64,000 nucleotides of DNA, from contig CBDIBP010000024.1 in the NCBI GenBank assembly GCA_965276955.1, positions 1 to 64,000 on the forward strand. Direction: 5' to 3'. Below, piece by piece: positions 1-8,525 of the stretch. This stretch comes from JABDEZ01 sp965276955. Its GTDB lineage: Bacteria; Bacteroidota; Bacteroidia; Chitinophagales; Chitinophagaceae. Each line of letters begins with the position of its first letter. Within the stretch, counting starts at the first letter, position 1. The notes under the pieces were generated by a model. The model did no database searches, was not told the origin of the DNA, and saw nothing but the letters and a program-made list of their open reading frames with translations. Position numbers and translations under genes: made by a program.

Positions 1-1
1 C

Positions 2-1404
2 ATTATCAGCTTTGCTACCGGCAATGGCGCTAAAGCACTGGCATTAGTGAGCACACTGGCTACGCTTGCGCTGTCGGTCTATTTAAGCTGTTCTGCAGGC
101 ACGCAGCCTGTTTATTTTACTGTTCCCTGGATACCCAACCTCGGCACCTCCTTCAGCCTGGCCGGCGATGGTATGAGCAGCATGCTGTGCCTGATGACCG
201 GTATAGTGATGGCAGTGGTAATGATAGTGAACTATAACAGGGAAGTAAAGAACCCTGCTGCATTCTACGGATTAATGCTGCTGGCACAAACGGGCCTTAT
301 GGGTGTATTCCTGGCTTACGATGCTTTGGTATTCTACGTGTTCTGGGAGCTGGCGCTGATACCGGTGTACTTCCTGTGCTCGCAGTGGGGGTGGCGAAAA
401 AGCGCATTGCGGCTACCTTCAAGTTCTTCATATACACCTTTGTAGGTAGCCTTATGATGCTGGCAGCCCTCATCTACTTATCTATGCAGACACCGGGGGT
501 CAATAGCTACTCTTGGCAGAGCATAGTGCACGCAGGTGCAGCATTACCCGCCGCACAGCAGGTATGGCTGTTCTGCCTCATCTTCGTTGCCTTTGCTATT
601 AAAATGCCCATATTCCCGTTCCATACCTGGCAGCCCGATACGTATGAGCAGTCGCCTACACCGGTCACTATCATATTGAGTGCGCTTATGGTGAAGATGG
701 GTATGTTCGGCGTGCTGCGCTGGTTGTTTCCTGTGCTGCCTGCGGGTGTGGCCTACTGGGGCGATACCGTAGTGGTGCTATCCATAATAGGCATCGTATA
801 TGCATCGCTGCTGGCTATAGTGCAAACTGATATAAAAACGACTTACTCGCTTATTCATCCATAGCCCACATGGGCTTAATGAGCGCTGCGGCTTTCTCGC
901 CTACCAATGTAGGTATGCATGGCATCATGGTGCAAATGTTCAACCACGGTATCAACATAACCGGTATGTGGGTAATAGTGAGCATGGTTAGAGCAGCGCT
1001 GGGGTACACGCGACATGACCAAAATGGGCGGTATGGCAACATCGGCACCTAAAATGGCGGTGGCATTGGTCATCATTTCTTTTGCAAGTATAGGGTTGCC
1101 GCTTACTAATGGGTTCATTGGTGAGTTCATGCTATTCAATGGTTTGTTCCAAAGCGCTTCTGTATATCATATTGGTTTCATGGTGGTGGCCGCATTGGGT
1201 ATCATACTCGGTGCGGTGTACACACTGAACATGGTGCAGAAAGCAGCTTATGGCAATACGGTGGAAATGGAAGTGCAGAAAGACCTTGCAGTAAATGAAT
1301 ACATAGGCCTGGCTATCATAATAGGTATCATCATATTTTTTGGGGTGTATCCTCAGCCGTTGCTCGACCTTACTGCTGGTATGGCCACGTCGCTGGTGCC
1401 ATAA
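2..1404 (+). pseudogene. nuoM: NADH-quinone oxidoreductase subunit M, 5'-partial and frameshifted as written
   Basis: This is the proton-pumping membrane subunit NuoM (ND4-like) of complex I. The gene enters the window already open, in frame 2 from base 2. The reading then moves through three frames, with pieces at about 2-390, 400-835, 850-988 and 990-1404. Removing one base at each of five places (GGGGG at 387-391, AAAAA at 397-401, AAAAA at 834-838, C846, and one T of 988-989) restores one protein of about 465 residues. The restored joins read as family motifs: a CSQWGGEKR segment, KRLIAYSSIAHMGLM and MVEQRWGTRDMTKMGG. Only the N-terminal few tens of residues are missing. nuoN follows 58 bp downstream, as expected for the end of a nuo operon. 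All five changes are insertions, so sequence error is more likely than a true pseudogene. Confidence 0.9.
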
Positions 1405-1462
1405 CCGATGGGCCGAATAGTATTTTGATATTGAATATTGACATTTGAATTAATAAAAGAAC

Positions 1463-2842
1463 ATGAAGGCAATTATTGCTGCTACAATACTGGGTATAGT
1501 TATGATGTTTGCCGGGCTGATGGTAAAGAACAAGAACAGCGTGGCTACACTGGCTATCATTCTTGCATTCCTGTTGCTCGGTATCAACATCTGGGACCTC
1601 GTGACCACACCATCTATTGCCCCTATCGGTTATTTCAACAATATGCTGCGGGTAGACAGGTACGCTATGTGGTTCAGCACACTGATGACAGGCGTTACTG
1701 TACTGTACATGATGCTGGTAGGTAAAGAGATACAAAAGGTAGGCACACACGTGGCAGAGTATTTTGCGCTTATATTTTTTATACTGTGCGGGGTCTATAT
1801 TTTATCTTGCTACAACAGTATGCTCATGCTGTTCCTGGGTATAGAGATATTGTCTATTCCTCAATACATACTTGCAGGTAGCGATAAAAAGAACCTTAAA
1901 AGCAGCGAAGCATCGCTTAAGTATTTCCTGATGGGTGCATTCTCAACCGGTATATTGCTTATGGGTATCACCCTGTTGTATGGCGCTACCGGTTCTTTCA
2001 ATATTGTAGCGTACAGTTTCTTGCAGAACGACGCATTGAACCCACTGGCTCTTGGTGGTGTTATCTTCGTTATGATAGCCCTTGGCTTTAAAGTTTCTGC
2101 AGCCCCCATGCACATGTGGACACCCGATGTGTACGATGGCTCACCTACACCATTCACTGCCTACATGGCTACCGTGGTAAAGGCTGCTGCATTCTTTGCG
2201 TTCCTTCGTTTGTTCCAGGTATCTTTCGGTAGCATTAGTGCGCAATGGACAGTTGTACTGTCTATAATTACTGCTGCTACATTATTCATAGGTAATCTTA
2301 CCGCGGTGTTCCAGCAAAGCGTGAAGCGTATGCTGGCTTACTCTTCTATAGCACAGGCAGGTTTTATGCTGTTCGCTATACTGGCAGTAAATGCGGTGGC
2401 ATGGCAGGGTATCATCATCTACGCAGTAGCATATAGCGTTGCTTCCATAGGTATCTTTACTGTGCTCATGAAGCTGAAGGACTATACCTACGACGGCTTC
2501 AATGGCCTGGCCAAAAGAGAACCATTGTTGGCTTTTGTTACTACTATATTCCTGTTTTCCTTAGCGGGTATACCGCTCACCGGTGGTTTTATGGCAAAAT
2601 ATTATGTGATACAGGCCGTAGTGCTGCAAGGCCACTTGCTATGGTTAGTGATATTCGGCTTGCTCATGGCTGCAATAAGCGTGTACTATTACTTCCGCGT
2701 CATCATAGCCATGTACTTCAAAGAAGGCGCTGCCGAGCTCAATTCACCCGTTACAGGTGTTGAAAAAACATTGTTGGTCATTACCTGTGCTATAGTTATC
2801 CTCATTGGTATATTCCCGCAGATCTTGTTGAGTGGGATATAG
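1463..2842 (+). CDS. nuoN: NADH-quinone oxidoreductase subunit N
   Basis: This is the proton-translocating antiporter-like subunit NuoN of respiratory complex I, an inner-membrane protein of 459 residues with about 13-14 hydrophobic segments. The conserved charged residues of the channel are present: Glu128 in FLGIEIL, Lys153 in SLKYFLMGA, Lys210 in LGFKVSAAPMHMWTPDVY and Lys240 in ATVVKAAAFF. The length is normal for the family. It starts at the ATG 58 bp after nuoM and is probably cotranscribed with it as the last nuo gene. The next gene (2908) is unrelated and begins with a signal peptide. Unlike nuoM, this gene is intact. Confidence 0.95.
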   Translation: MKAIIAATILGIVMMFAGLMVKNKNSVATLAIILAFLLLGINIWDLVTTPSIAPIGYFNNMLRVDRYAMWFSTLMTGVTVLYMMLVGKEIQKVGTHVAEYFALIFFILCGVYILSCYNSMLMLFLGIEILSIPQYILAGSDKKNLKSSEASLKYFLMGAFSTGILLMGITLLYGATGSFNIVAYSFLQNDALNPLALGGVIFVMIALGFKVSAAPMHMWTPDVYDGSPTPFTAYMATVVKAAAFFAFLRLFQVSFGSISAQWTVVLSIITAATLFIGNLTAVFQQSVKRMLAYSSIAQAGFMLFAILAVNAVAWQGIIIYAVAYSVASIGIFTVLMKLKDYTYDGFNGLAKREPLLAFVTTIFLFSLAGIPLTGGFMAKYYVIQAVVLQGHLLWLVIFGLLMAAISVYYYFRVIIAMYFKEGAAELNSPVTGVEKTLLVITCAIVILIGIFPQILLSGI

Positions 2843-2907
2843 CAGGTATGCTTGTATAAGGTCTTAGCTTACGCCGCACGGGTATCATCTGTAAACCTAT
2901 ATACGAA

Positions 2908-3540
2908 ATGAAAAAGATACTGCTGGCCACACTCATTTTTTTACTGCCTATCCATGCTTTTGCGCAAAAGGCTATCTCCGTAGGATTCAATGTTGGTGTG
3001 ATGCCATATACCGTGCCACTCAACAACAAGAGCAACTTTAATTCAGCATTTTCTATGGGCACGCAGGATCCGAGCCTTTACCTATCCGCCAACGTGCTCT
3101 ATACTTTTCATGAAAAATATCAGTTAGGTCTGCAAGTAGCTGCCGGCAATATCACCTATAAGGTGAACTACAGCAAGTTGAATTTTACTTTGTACAATTA
3201 CTACGTCCATAATAATGGTGGTCGCATCAGCTTCGGAAGCCCGGAGAACGTTGCAAACCCTGCTATTCCTGTCACGCTGTTATTCAATAAGATACTGAAT
3301 GATAATGCGGTGAGCTGCTATGCGGGTGTAGAGGCTGGTTATGAAAGGTTTGTTGTTAGCAGTTCAGAAGGTTCTTCTATGTCTGTAGTATTGGGCGGCG
3401 CCCATTTTGGCGCTACCTACGATATGTCAAGAGCCGTGAAGCTGAACGCAAATATTGCTGTTGACTACCACTATAGTTATTCAGGCAATGTTCATTATAA
3501 GATATTGAGTTTCCCTTTGACTGTGGGGTTGGTGTTTTAG
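2908..3540 (+). CDS. Secreted outer-membrane beta-barrel-like protein
   Basis: A 210-residue exported protein. Residues 1-20 form a clear Sec signal peptide (Lys-Lys, hydrophobic core, cleavage near AFA-QK). The mature part alternates hydrophobic and polar residues, is rich in Gly, Tyr and Ser, and ends in VGLVF with a terminal Phe, which is typical of a small outer-membrane beta-barrel. No catalytic motif was seen. It lies 65 bp after nuoN but is not functionally linked to complex I. The exact family is not recognised; an OmpW- or PorT-like small barrel is possible. Confidence 0.6.
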   Translation: MKKILLATLIFLLPIHAFAQKAISVGFNVGVMPYTVPLNNKSNFNSAFSMGTQDPSLYLSANVLYTFHEKYQLGLQVAAGNITYKVNYSKLNFTLYNYYVHNNGGRISFGSPENVANPAIPVTLLFNKILNDNAVSCYAGVEAGYERFVVSSSEGSSMSVVLGGAHFGATYDMSRAVKLNANIAVDYHYSYSGNVHYKILSFPLTVGLVF

Positions 3541-3620
3541 ATGCGATATACGGTAGGTCGACGAGCCCTTAGCAGAGTGGGAAGGAGACACATTTCTTAA
3601 TAACCAACAACTAAACGGAC

Positions 3621-4085
3621 ATGAGATCTTTACTACCAATATTCTTGATTACTGTGATCACTTTAACCCAATGCACAACAGCTAAAAAAGATAATTCAGC
3701 CGAGGCCATATACCTCTCTGGTAAATTCGATTCAAATATTTTTATATTAAAAGGCCGGAACAATAGGGCGCTTGTAGACACATATTTATACAAGCAGGAC
3801 ACATTTTTACAAGCGCAATTGCATTATTGGAATAATAGAAAAGAATTTAGTGGATTTTCTTTTTATTATCACGGTAAGGCTGAAGGGAGATGGCTTTTGT
3901 ATAGACAAGACAGCTCTTTAGCTGGCGAGGTGAATTATAAAAATGGTAAAGAGAATGGGACCTCTACAGTTTATGATCATGATGTGTTAAAAACTAAGTG
4001 GATGTATGTCGAAGGAAGATTAGTCTATGAGATCAATTATGATTCCACTGGAAAAATTATAGATAGCACTTTAAATAGAGAGTAA
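3621..4085 (+). CDS. Lipoprotein with MORN/YwqK-like repeats
   Basis: A 154-residue lipoprotein. The N-terminal hydrophobic stretch ends in a lipobox LTQC with Cys18 as the predicted lipidated residue. The middle and C-terminus hold short repeats of the pattern Y.G...G.W..Y (FYYHGKAEGRWLLY, then EVNYKNGKENGTSTVY), resembling the MORN-variant repeats of the YwqK family, which often occur in cell-envelope or toxin-immunity proteins. The gene is visibly more AT-rich than the core genes around it. A palindromic repeat (4102-4128) follows 16 bp after the stop. Function is unknown, and no toxin partner is evident next to it. Confidence 0.6.
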   Translation: MRSLLPIFLITVITLTQCTTAKKDNSAEAIYLSGKFDSNIFILKGRNNRALVDTYLYKQDTFLQAQLHYWNNRKEFSGFSFYYHGKAEGRWLLYRQDSSLAGEVNYKNGKENGTSTVYDHDVLKTKWMYVEGRLVYEINYDSTGKIIDSTLNRE

Positions 4086-4101
4086 GTCATCGACTTAGAT
4101 T

Positions 4102-4128
4102 CTGGTCGAAGGTAGAGCCTTCGGCCAG
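4102..4128. repeat. Palindromic repeat, copy 1 (CTGGTCGAAGG type)
   Basis: CTGGTCGAAGG and CCTTCGGCCAG form an 11-bp stem (one G-T wobble) around the loop TAGAG. Related copies lie at 5563-5582 and 8245-8267. It follows the lipoprotein gene by 16 bp. It could act as a terminator, but there is no T-tract, and its recurrence suggests a REP-like intergenic repeat. Confidence 0.6.
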
Positions 4129-4169
4129 ATAGGTTCGGATTTATAATAGTTGGTTTTTAAAACAAATTT

Positions 4170-4910
4170 ATGATCATAGCGGCAACCCAAACCAAACCTT
4201 CTGATGGCAACATTGAAGCCAATATCGCGGATCATCTTCACTATATTGGTCTGGCTGCAAAACATGGTGTTCAACTGATCGTGTTCCCTGAGATGTCCTT
4301 AACAGGATATGAAAGGGAGCTCGCCGGTCAGCTTGCTTTTACTGTAGAAGACCCAAGACTGAATGTATTGAAAGAAATGGCTGTTTTGCACAACATGGTC
4401 ATAATTGCCGGTGCACCCGTCGCCATTGGTCAGCAATTGCATATTGGGGCTTTTGCTTTTCTTCCAGACAACACGACCACTCTTTACACCAAACAATTTT
4501 TACATCCGGGAGAGGAGATCGCTTTTACACCCAATTCAAACTTCGATTCGGTAATTCATCTCGGAGATGAAAAGATATCATTGGCTATTTGTGCAGATAT
4601 CACTCAGCCGGTGCATGCTGCAAATGCCGCGAAAAATAGAACTACGTTGTATGTAGCCAGTCTCTTTTATACGCCTGGTGGCATAGCCGAAGCATACCAG
4701 CAGTTAGGTGGGTATGCACAAAAGCACTCCATGAATATATTGATGGCCAACTATTCGGGCGTGTCCTATGGTCTGCCATCGGCCGGGCAAAGTGCTTTCT
4801 GGGATAAACAAGGCACATTAATGGGTGCGGCCGGGAATGAAGACGCATGCTTACTGATAGTTGATAACAACATGGGCTACTGGAAAGCACAAGTGCTGGC
4901 TGTTGCTTAA
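4170..4910 (+). CDS. Carbon-nitrogen hydrolase (nitrilase superfamily)
   Basis: A cytoplasmic amidase of the nitrilase superfamily, 246 residues. The catalytic triad is visible: Glu41 in FPEMSLTGYE, Lys108 in LYTKQFLHPGEE and Cys141 in LAICADITQP. These enzymes hydrolyse non-peptide C-N bonds (amides, nitriles or N-carbamoyl groups); the substrate cannot be told from sequence. Length fits a stand-alone domain. The GNAT gene begins 9 bp after its stop, so the two probably share a transcript, but they need not share a pathway. Confidence 0.85.
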   Translation: MIIAATQTKPSDGNIEANIADHLHYIGLAAKHGVQLIVFPEMSLTGYERELAGQLAFTVEDPRLNVLKEMAVLHNMVIIAGAPVAIGQQLHIGAFAFLPDNTTTLYTKQFLHPGEEIAFTPNSNFDSVIHLGDEKISLAICADITQPVHAANAAKNRTTLYVASLFYTPGGIAEAYQQLGGYAQKHSMNILMANYSGVSYGLPSAGQSAFWDKQGTLMGAAGNEDACLLIVDNNMGYWKAQVLAVA

Positions 4911-4919
4911 ATTTATGCA

Positions 4920-5525
4920 ATGGCAGATAAAATGGAGATACGGCAGATAACAGAGAATGACGCGCAGGGCGTGCACGATATCTATGCTCCGTATGTTCGT
5001 GATACTATTATCTCCTTTGAGTATGAGGTGCCTGCCATTCATGATATGGCAGAAAGGATAAGAACGAACATTGAAGAATTCCCCTGGTTGGTATGTTTAC
5101 GAAACGACAAGATAATAGGGTATGCATATGCCGGTAAGCACAGGTACCGGACTGCGTATCAGTGGTCGCCCGAGGTAAGTATATACCTGGCTCCTGAAGC
5201 TCATGGTTCTGGTATTGCCCGTATTTTATACGAGACGTTATTTTCCATATTGCGGCTTCAGGGTTACATTAATATGTTTGCCGGTATTGGTATGCCCAAT
5301 GCAAAGAGCGAAGGTTTTCACCGGGCGGTCGGGTTTGAGGAGATCGGTGTGTTTAAAAAGATCGGGTACAAGTTTGAGCAGTGGCACGATACCAAATGGT
5401 TTCAGCTGGCGCTGTCAGCACACCTTGAAGATCCACAGATCCCGAAAAAAATAGGGCCTGTAGAACGTGGTAAGGAGTTCCGTGCCATCATTGATAATGC
5501 AAATTCTCGGCTGAGCGATTTGTGA
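4920..5525 (+). CDS. GNAT N-acetyltransferase (phosphinothricin acetyltransferase-like)
   Basis: An acetyl-CoA-dependent N-acetyltransferase of the GNAT superfamily, 201 residues. The acetyl-CoA-binding loop is seen at residues 93-100 (EAHGSGIA), followed by the helix RILYETLF. The region GMPNAKSEGFHRAVGFEEIG and the N-terminal pattern IYAPYVRDTIISFEYEVP match the PAT/bar-like branch, which acetylates phosphinothricin or methionine sulfoximine-type amines. The true substrate is not known. The start ATG sits 9 bp after the nitrilase stop. The C-terminus continues about 30 residues past the usual domain end. Confidence 0.8.
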   Translation: MADKMEIRQITENDAQGVHDIYAPYVRDTIISFEYEVPAIHDMAERIRTNIEEFPWLVCLRNDKIIGYAYAGKHRYRTAYQWSPEVSIYLAPEAHGSGIARILYETLFSILRLQGYINMFAGIGMPNAKSEGFHRAVGFEEIGVFKKIGYKFEQWHDTKWFQLALSAHLEDPQIPKKIGPVERGKEFRAIIDNANSRLSDL

Positions 5526-5562
5526 TTCTCTGGCCAACGGTTCTCTGCGTCGTCCTCCCTCT

Positions 5563-5582
5563 CTGGTCGAAGGCTCCCTTCG
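5563..5582. repeat. Palindromic repeat, copy 2, left flank of the OLD/HEPN-like cassette
   Basis: The sequence carries CTGGTCGAAGG, a CTC spacer and CCTTCG, giving a 6-bp core stem with the left arm identical to the other two copies. It lies between the GNAT stop (5525) and the convergent DUF5677-like gene (stop side 5608). Confidence 0.55.
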
Positions 5583-5607
5583 TCAAGAGGAGAAAAATAT
5601 TATAATG

Positions 5608-6480
5608 CTAAAACCCCTTGGTTACTAATGGAAGAATGAGTTCTAATTCTTTTCTGAATGGTATGGCTAGTTCTTTTTCAAAATGGTTGGTAATTCCAAT
5701 TACTGTTGCAGCTAGGTACTTTCTCGCCAGCATAACACATACAAGGCACAAATTGACATCCGGTTCGGAACCGAGTCCTCTACCACGCTCGTTATCTATT
5801 CTTTCTATTGATAAAGGCAATGGGTGAGATAAATTTGAAAGATGCCTGTATATTTTCGTCAGATCTTTACAGATAGGTAATTCTTTTTTAAAATCTGATT
5901 TTGTTTTATACATTTCATTCCATTGTAAAGCCTTACGCCTTTGGTTATCTGATAAGTAAGAAATGTATTCGTGTTGTCTAACCTTTTCTTTCTGGCTGTT
6001 AATGACTTCAATAAATTTCCCCTCTTCAATTTCATCAAGTTCTGATTTTCTAATGTTATACCATTCAATATTCTTGTGTAGTTGCAACAATTGAAAACGA
6101 AGATCAGCTTCACTTTCGGAAATTATTTCAATACCAAAATAGTTCAATGCTAAATATCCTTCAATAAGATTCCTTGTAAGTGATGCAATTGAGCATACAT
6201 CCCAGAGATGTCCCAATGATTCTGATTTTGTAGCATTGGGAAGAAGTAGAACAAGAGACATACTTGTTAACGTTTGCCTTGTAAAGATTTTCATCCCTCT
6301 AATACCTCGGCCATCAGTATCAATTCCACCTTGGTTCTCGGAAATTATTAAAGTAGTTGACAGCACATTATGAAACAATTCAAGCTCCTCAATGTAATCG
6401 GCAAGAGCCGCACTTGTTTTTTGAGACATTTGAAAAATTTTCCAGTTAGAGACTAATAGTATTGAGGAGATAATAATCAT
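5608..6480 (-). CDS. Uncharacterised protein, DUF5677/HEPN-like
   Basis: A 290-residue protein that I do not firmly recognise. The core has the look of DUF5677-type helical proteins: a segment ASLTRNLIEGYLALNYFG near residues 95-112, a charged helical middle, and YRHLSNLSHPLP near residue 215, reminiscent of the conserved His-containing C-terminal helix of HEPN-like folds. No signal peptide is certain; the first 17 residues are hydrophobic and an internal ATG at 6429 (MSQKTSAAL) is an equally good start. It lies 22 bp downstream of the OLD-type ATPase gene on the same strand, so the two are probably one operon. Codon use is AT-rich, unlike the neighbours. I infer a role as the partner of the ATPase in defence; this is untested. 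Confidence 0.5.
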   Translation of the reverse strand: MIIISSILLVSNWKIFQMSQKTSAALADYIEELELFHNVLSTTLIISENQGGIDTDGRGIRGMKIFTRQTLTSMSLVLLLPNATKSESLGHLWDVCSIASLTRNLIEGYLALNYFGIEIISESEADLRFQLLQLHKNIEWYNIRKSELDEIEEGKFIEVINSQKEKVRQHEYISYLSDNQRRKALQWNEMYKTKSDFKKELPICKDLTKIYRHLSNLSHPLPLSIERIDNERGRGLGSEPDVNLCLVCVMLARKYLAATVIGITNHFEKELAIPFRKELELILPLVTKGF

Positions 6481-6502
6481 ATTGGAATATCAAGCTGGAA
6501 AT

Positions 6503-8152
6503 TTATTTATCCAGATGGCCATTCAACTCTTTATCAATATTTCGAAGCACATCTATTATTTCCTTTGCAGAAATACTCATTTCTTTCTTTGCTATTTCAG
6601 GGTCATCTTTTATCCAATCAATAATCGATTTAATCAACTTACCTTTTAGTTCTTGCCTTTTCTTTTTATCAAGTTCACTTTTAATGGTCTCAACCTTATC
6701 TAGGAATCTCTCAGGATAATAATTTTCAAGACAAGGCTGTGTTAGATTTTTAAAATGATCTTCTGGCCAAGTTTGAAATTTTTGACGGAGATCTTTAATA
6801 ATTTGTATTCCTGCATCATCACCATCTGCTATTATCCAAGCTTTATTTGCATAGATTGGTGTTGATACGTGAACAAATACAAATAGTCGCAAAAAGTCGT
6901 AGAATTGTGCTTCTACATTGTTGACCCCATTTGCTGCTATTGTTTTTATTTTATTCTGCAATCCGGGAACAAATTGAGGTAGTAGAAACTCTTTTACAAG
7001 CTGTTCCGCCGAGGATTCTTCGAATATTAAATAGGATTTGTATAGGTCAAAATCTAATAAATCATACCCTAACTTGTTTAGTATCTCGAATCGCGATTCA
7101 ACTGAATTTTCAACCTCCGATATTTTTGTTTCTGGAATCCTCATGTCATCTTCAGTTGCAAAATTCCAATCTGTGTAAAATATCTTGCTATTGGGTACTG
7201 CAGCTAAATATTTTAATACAATGTGAGAATGCGTTGTGATAATAAATTGATTATTCTTTGACTTTTGAATTATTACGTTGAGTAATTTTTTTAGTGCGGT
7301 CGGATGTATATCATTTTCTAATTCTTCGATCAAGAAAAGTTTGTCGTTTTGAGTGTGCAGAATAGCTAATAATCCAAGAATGTTCGCAGTACCTTCTCCC
7401 ATTGACTCGATGAAAATCCTTTCAGTGGTAGTTACGAAAATTCCTACGCCATCTTGATTTCCAATTTTAGCGGGAAGTTTGCCAAATTCACATCCTAATA
7501 TATCTTCACAATGTGTTTTGAATTCGTTACTCTGTGGAAAAGTGCCATTTGATAAATTTTGAATTTTTGCAGGAAGATTTCGTAAAGTGTGGTCAACTCC
7601 AAAAGCGTCATTTCTTCCGCCCTGTGAATTATAGAAGTCGGTTTTTCTTTTTGACAGAAATGGGTATATGAACATGTTTTCGTCTTCCATTGAGGAAAAT
7701 CTACTAAAATCACAGAACGGTTTTTGATTGCTTAAGGTATTGTTTATTTTAATATTGCTTTCGCTTACGGTTACACAGTCGTTTCCATTCATTTCATCGA
7801 CCAGTAATTGTTCTCTTACTATGGTCCCAGCTGGTGTTTTCCCCAAATGAATTAAGATACGTTGACTATTATGACTAATAGAAAAATCAGATGAATCGTC
7901 ATATTTAAAAAGCTTTTTGTCTTTAGGACTAATATTATCAAGTGTGATTAAAATTTTAAAAAAGCCGCTCCCTTTTCTTATATCATCCTCTTTCAGTTCG
8001 ATGGTACTCTGTTGAAGTTCGTATATGCACTTAAGTAATGAACTTTTGCCAGAATTATTTGGACCTACAATGATATTGATACCTTCTGACAATTCTAATT
8101 CAGCAGATTTGAATCCTCTAACATTTTTTATGACAACTTGTTTCACATGCAT
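6503..8152 (-). CDS. OLD-family AAA ATPase with C-terminal TOPRIM domain
   Basis: A 549-residue ABC-type ATPase fused to a TOPRIM nuclease-like domain, as in overcoming-lysogenisation-defect (OLD) proteins. Visible motifs are Walker A GPNNSGKSS at residues 30-38, signature SMGEG at 250-254, Walker B LFLIEELE at 272-279 and the H-loop TTHSH at 306-310. TOPRIM acidic residues follow: FEES at 377-380 and DGDDAG at 443-448. Family members cleave DNA under ATP control and occur in anti-phage systems such as Gabija and PARIS. No UvrD-like helicase or Ocr-sensing partner lies nearby; the only partner is the 290-residue gene just downstream. The gene is clearly AT-richer than its surroundings, a sign of transfer. 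Confidence 0.85.
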   Translation of the reverse strand: MHVKQVVIKNVRGFKSAELELSEGINIIVGPNNSGKSSLLKCIYELQQSTIELKEDDIRKGSGFFKILITLDNISPKDKKLFKYDDSSDFSISHNSQRILIHLGKTPAGTIVREQLLVDEMNGNDCVTVSESNIKINNTLSNQKPFCDFSRFSSMEDENMFIYPFLSKRKTDFYNSQGGRNDAFGVDHTLRNLPAKIQNLSNGTFPQSNEFKTHCEDILGCEFGKLPAKIGNQDGVGIFVTTTERIFIESMGEGTANILGLLAILHTQNDKLFLIEELENDIHPTALKKLLNVIIQKSKNNQFIITTHSHIVLKYLAAVPNSKIFYTDWNFATEDDMRIPETKISEVENSVESRFEILNKLGYDLLDFDLYKSYLIFEESSAEQLVKEFLLPQFVPGLQNKIKTIAANGVNNVEAQFYDFLRLFVFVHVSTPIYANKAWIIADGDDAGIQIIKDLRQKFQTWPEDHFKNLTQPCLENYYPERFLDKVETIKSELDKKKRQELKGKLIKSIIDWIKDDPEIAKKEMSISAKEIIDVLRNIDKELNGHLDK

Positions 8153-8244
8153 ATATTGATTAATTGATGAATTAAATCAAATTTATCATATGCATTTCAT
8201 AAAATGTATTTTAAGGGATTAATAAAATAATTCCACTCCCCACT

Positions 8245-8267
8245 GGTCGAAGGGTCTCCCTTCGACC
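8245..8267. repeat. Palindromic repeat, copy 3, right flank of the OLD/HEPN-like cassette
   Basis: GGTCGAAGGG, loop TCT, CCCTTCGACC: a perfect 10-bp stem. The left arm with its preceding CT matches copies 1 and 2. It sits about 90 bp upstream of the ATPase start, so copies 2 and 3 bracket the AT-rich cassette. Confidence 0.65.
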
Positions 8268-8395
8268 TCACAAACCAAAAGCATCTCGCTTCCAAATAAA
8301 ACTGACCATCATTTCCTCGCCACACCCCTCAATTGTCCTCTCAGCCCAGACATTTTCAAAAATTTTCCACAAAACCCTCAAACCCCCACCCAGCC

Positions 8396-8470
8396 TGCAT
8401 ACTTTTCCGTATGCCACTGTATTTCTTCGGTGCCACACTTTTTTACGTCAGTGCCATACTTTTCCGGTTT
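8396..8470 (+). repeat. Four imperfect direct repeats, consensus TGCCAYACTTTTYCG
   Basis: Units begin at 8396 (TGCATACTTTTCCG), 8412 (TGCCACTGTATTTCTTCGG), 8431 (TGCCACACTTTTTTACG) and 8452 (TGCCATACTTTTCCGG). Spacings are 16, 19 and 21 bp. They lie 56-130 bp upstream of the chosen start of the HTH protein and could be its own binding sites. That is an inference from position only. Confidence 0.5.
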
Positions 8471-8525
8471 GTCCCGTATCTATAAAAGCCAAAACTTTGT
8501 GCAGAGAACTATAAACCTATCCTCC

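Larger units (their letters stand above)
8153..8525. other. Intergenic leader region with hairpin and short direct repeats
   Basis: No gene is supported in these 373 bp between the divergent OLD-type ATPase and HTH genes. They hold the AT-rich upstream region of the ATPase gene, the perfect palindrome at 8245-8267, a C/A-rich stretch (8330-8395) and four short related units at 8396-8470. A GTG at 8430 could extend the HTH gene upstream but falls inside the repeats and is not preferred. Confidence 0.6.

Noticed and set aside
6503..8152. Gabija or PARIS defence system
   Set aside because: GajA-like and AriA-like features are present, but no UvrD-like helicase or separate AriB-type partner lies nearby, so neither named system is supported.
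8430..8525. GTG start at 8430 for the terminase-like HTH gene
   Set aside because: It lies inside the direct repeats and the extra 32 residues do not look like protein; the ATG at 8526 is directly before the HTH.
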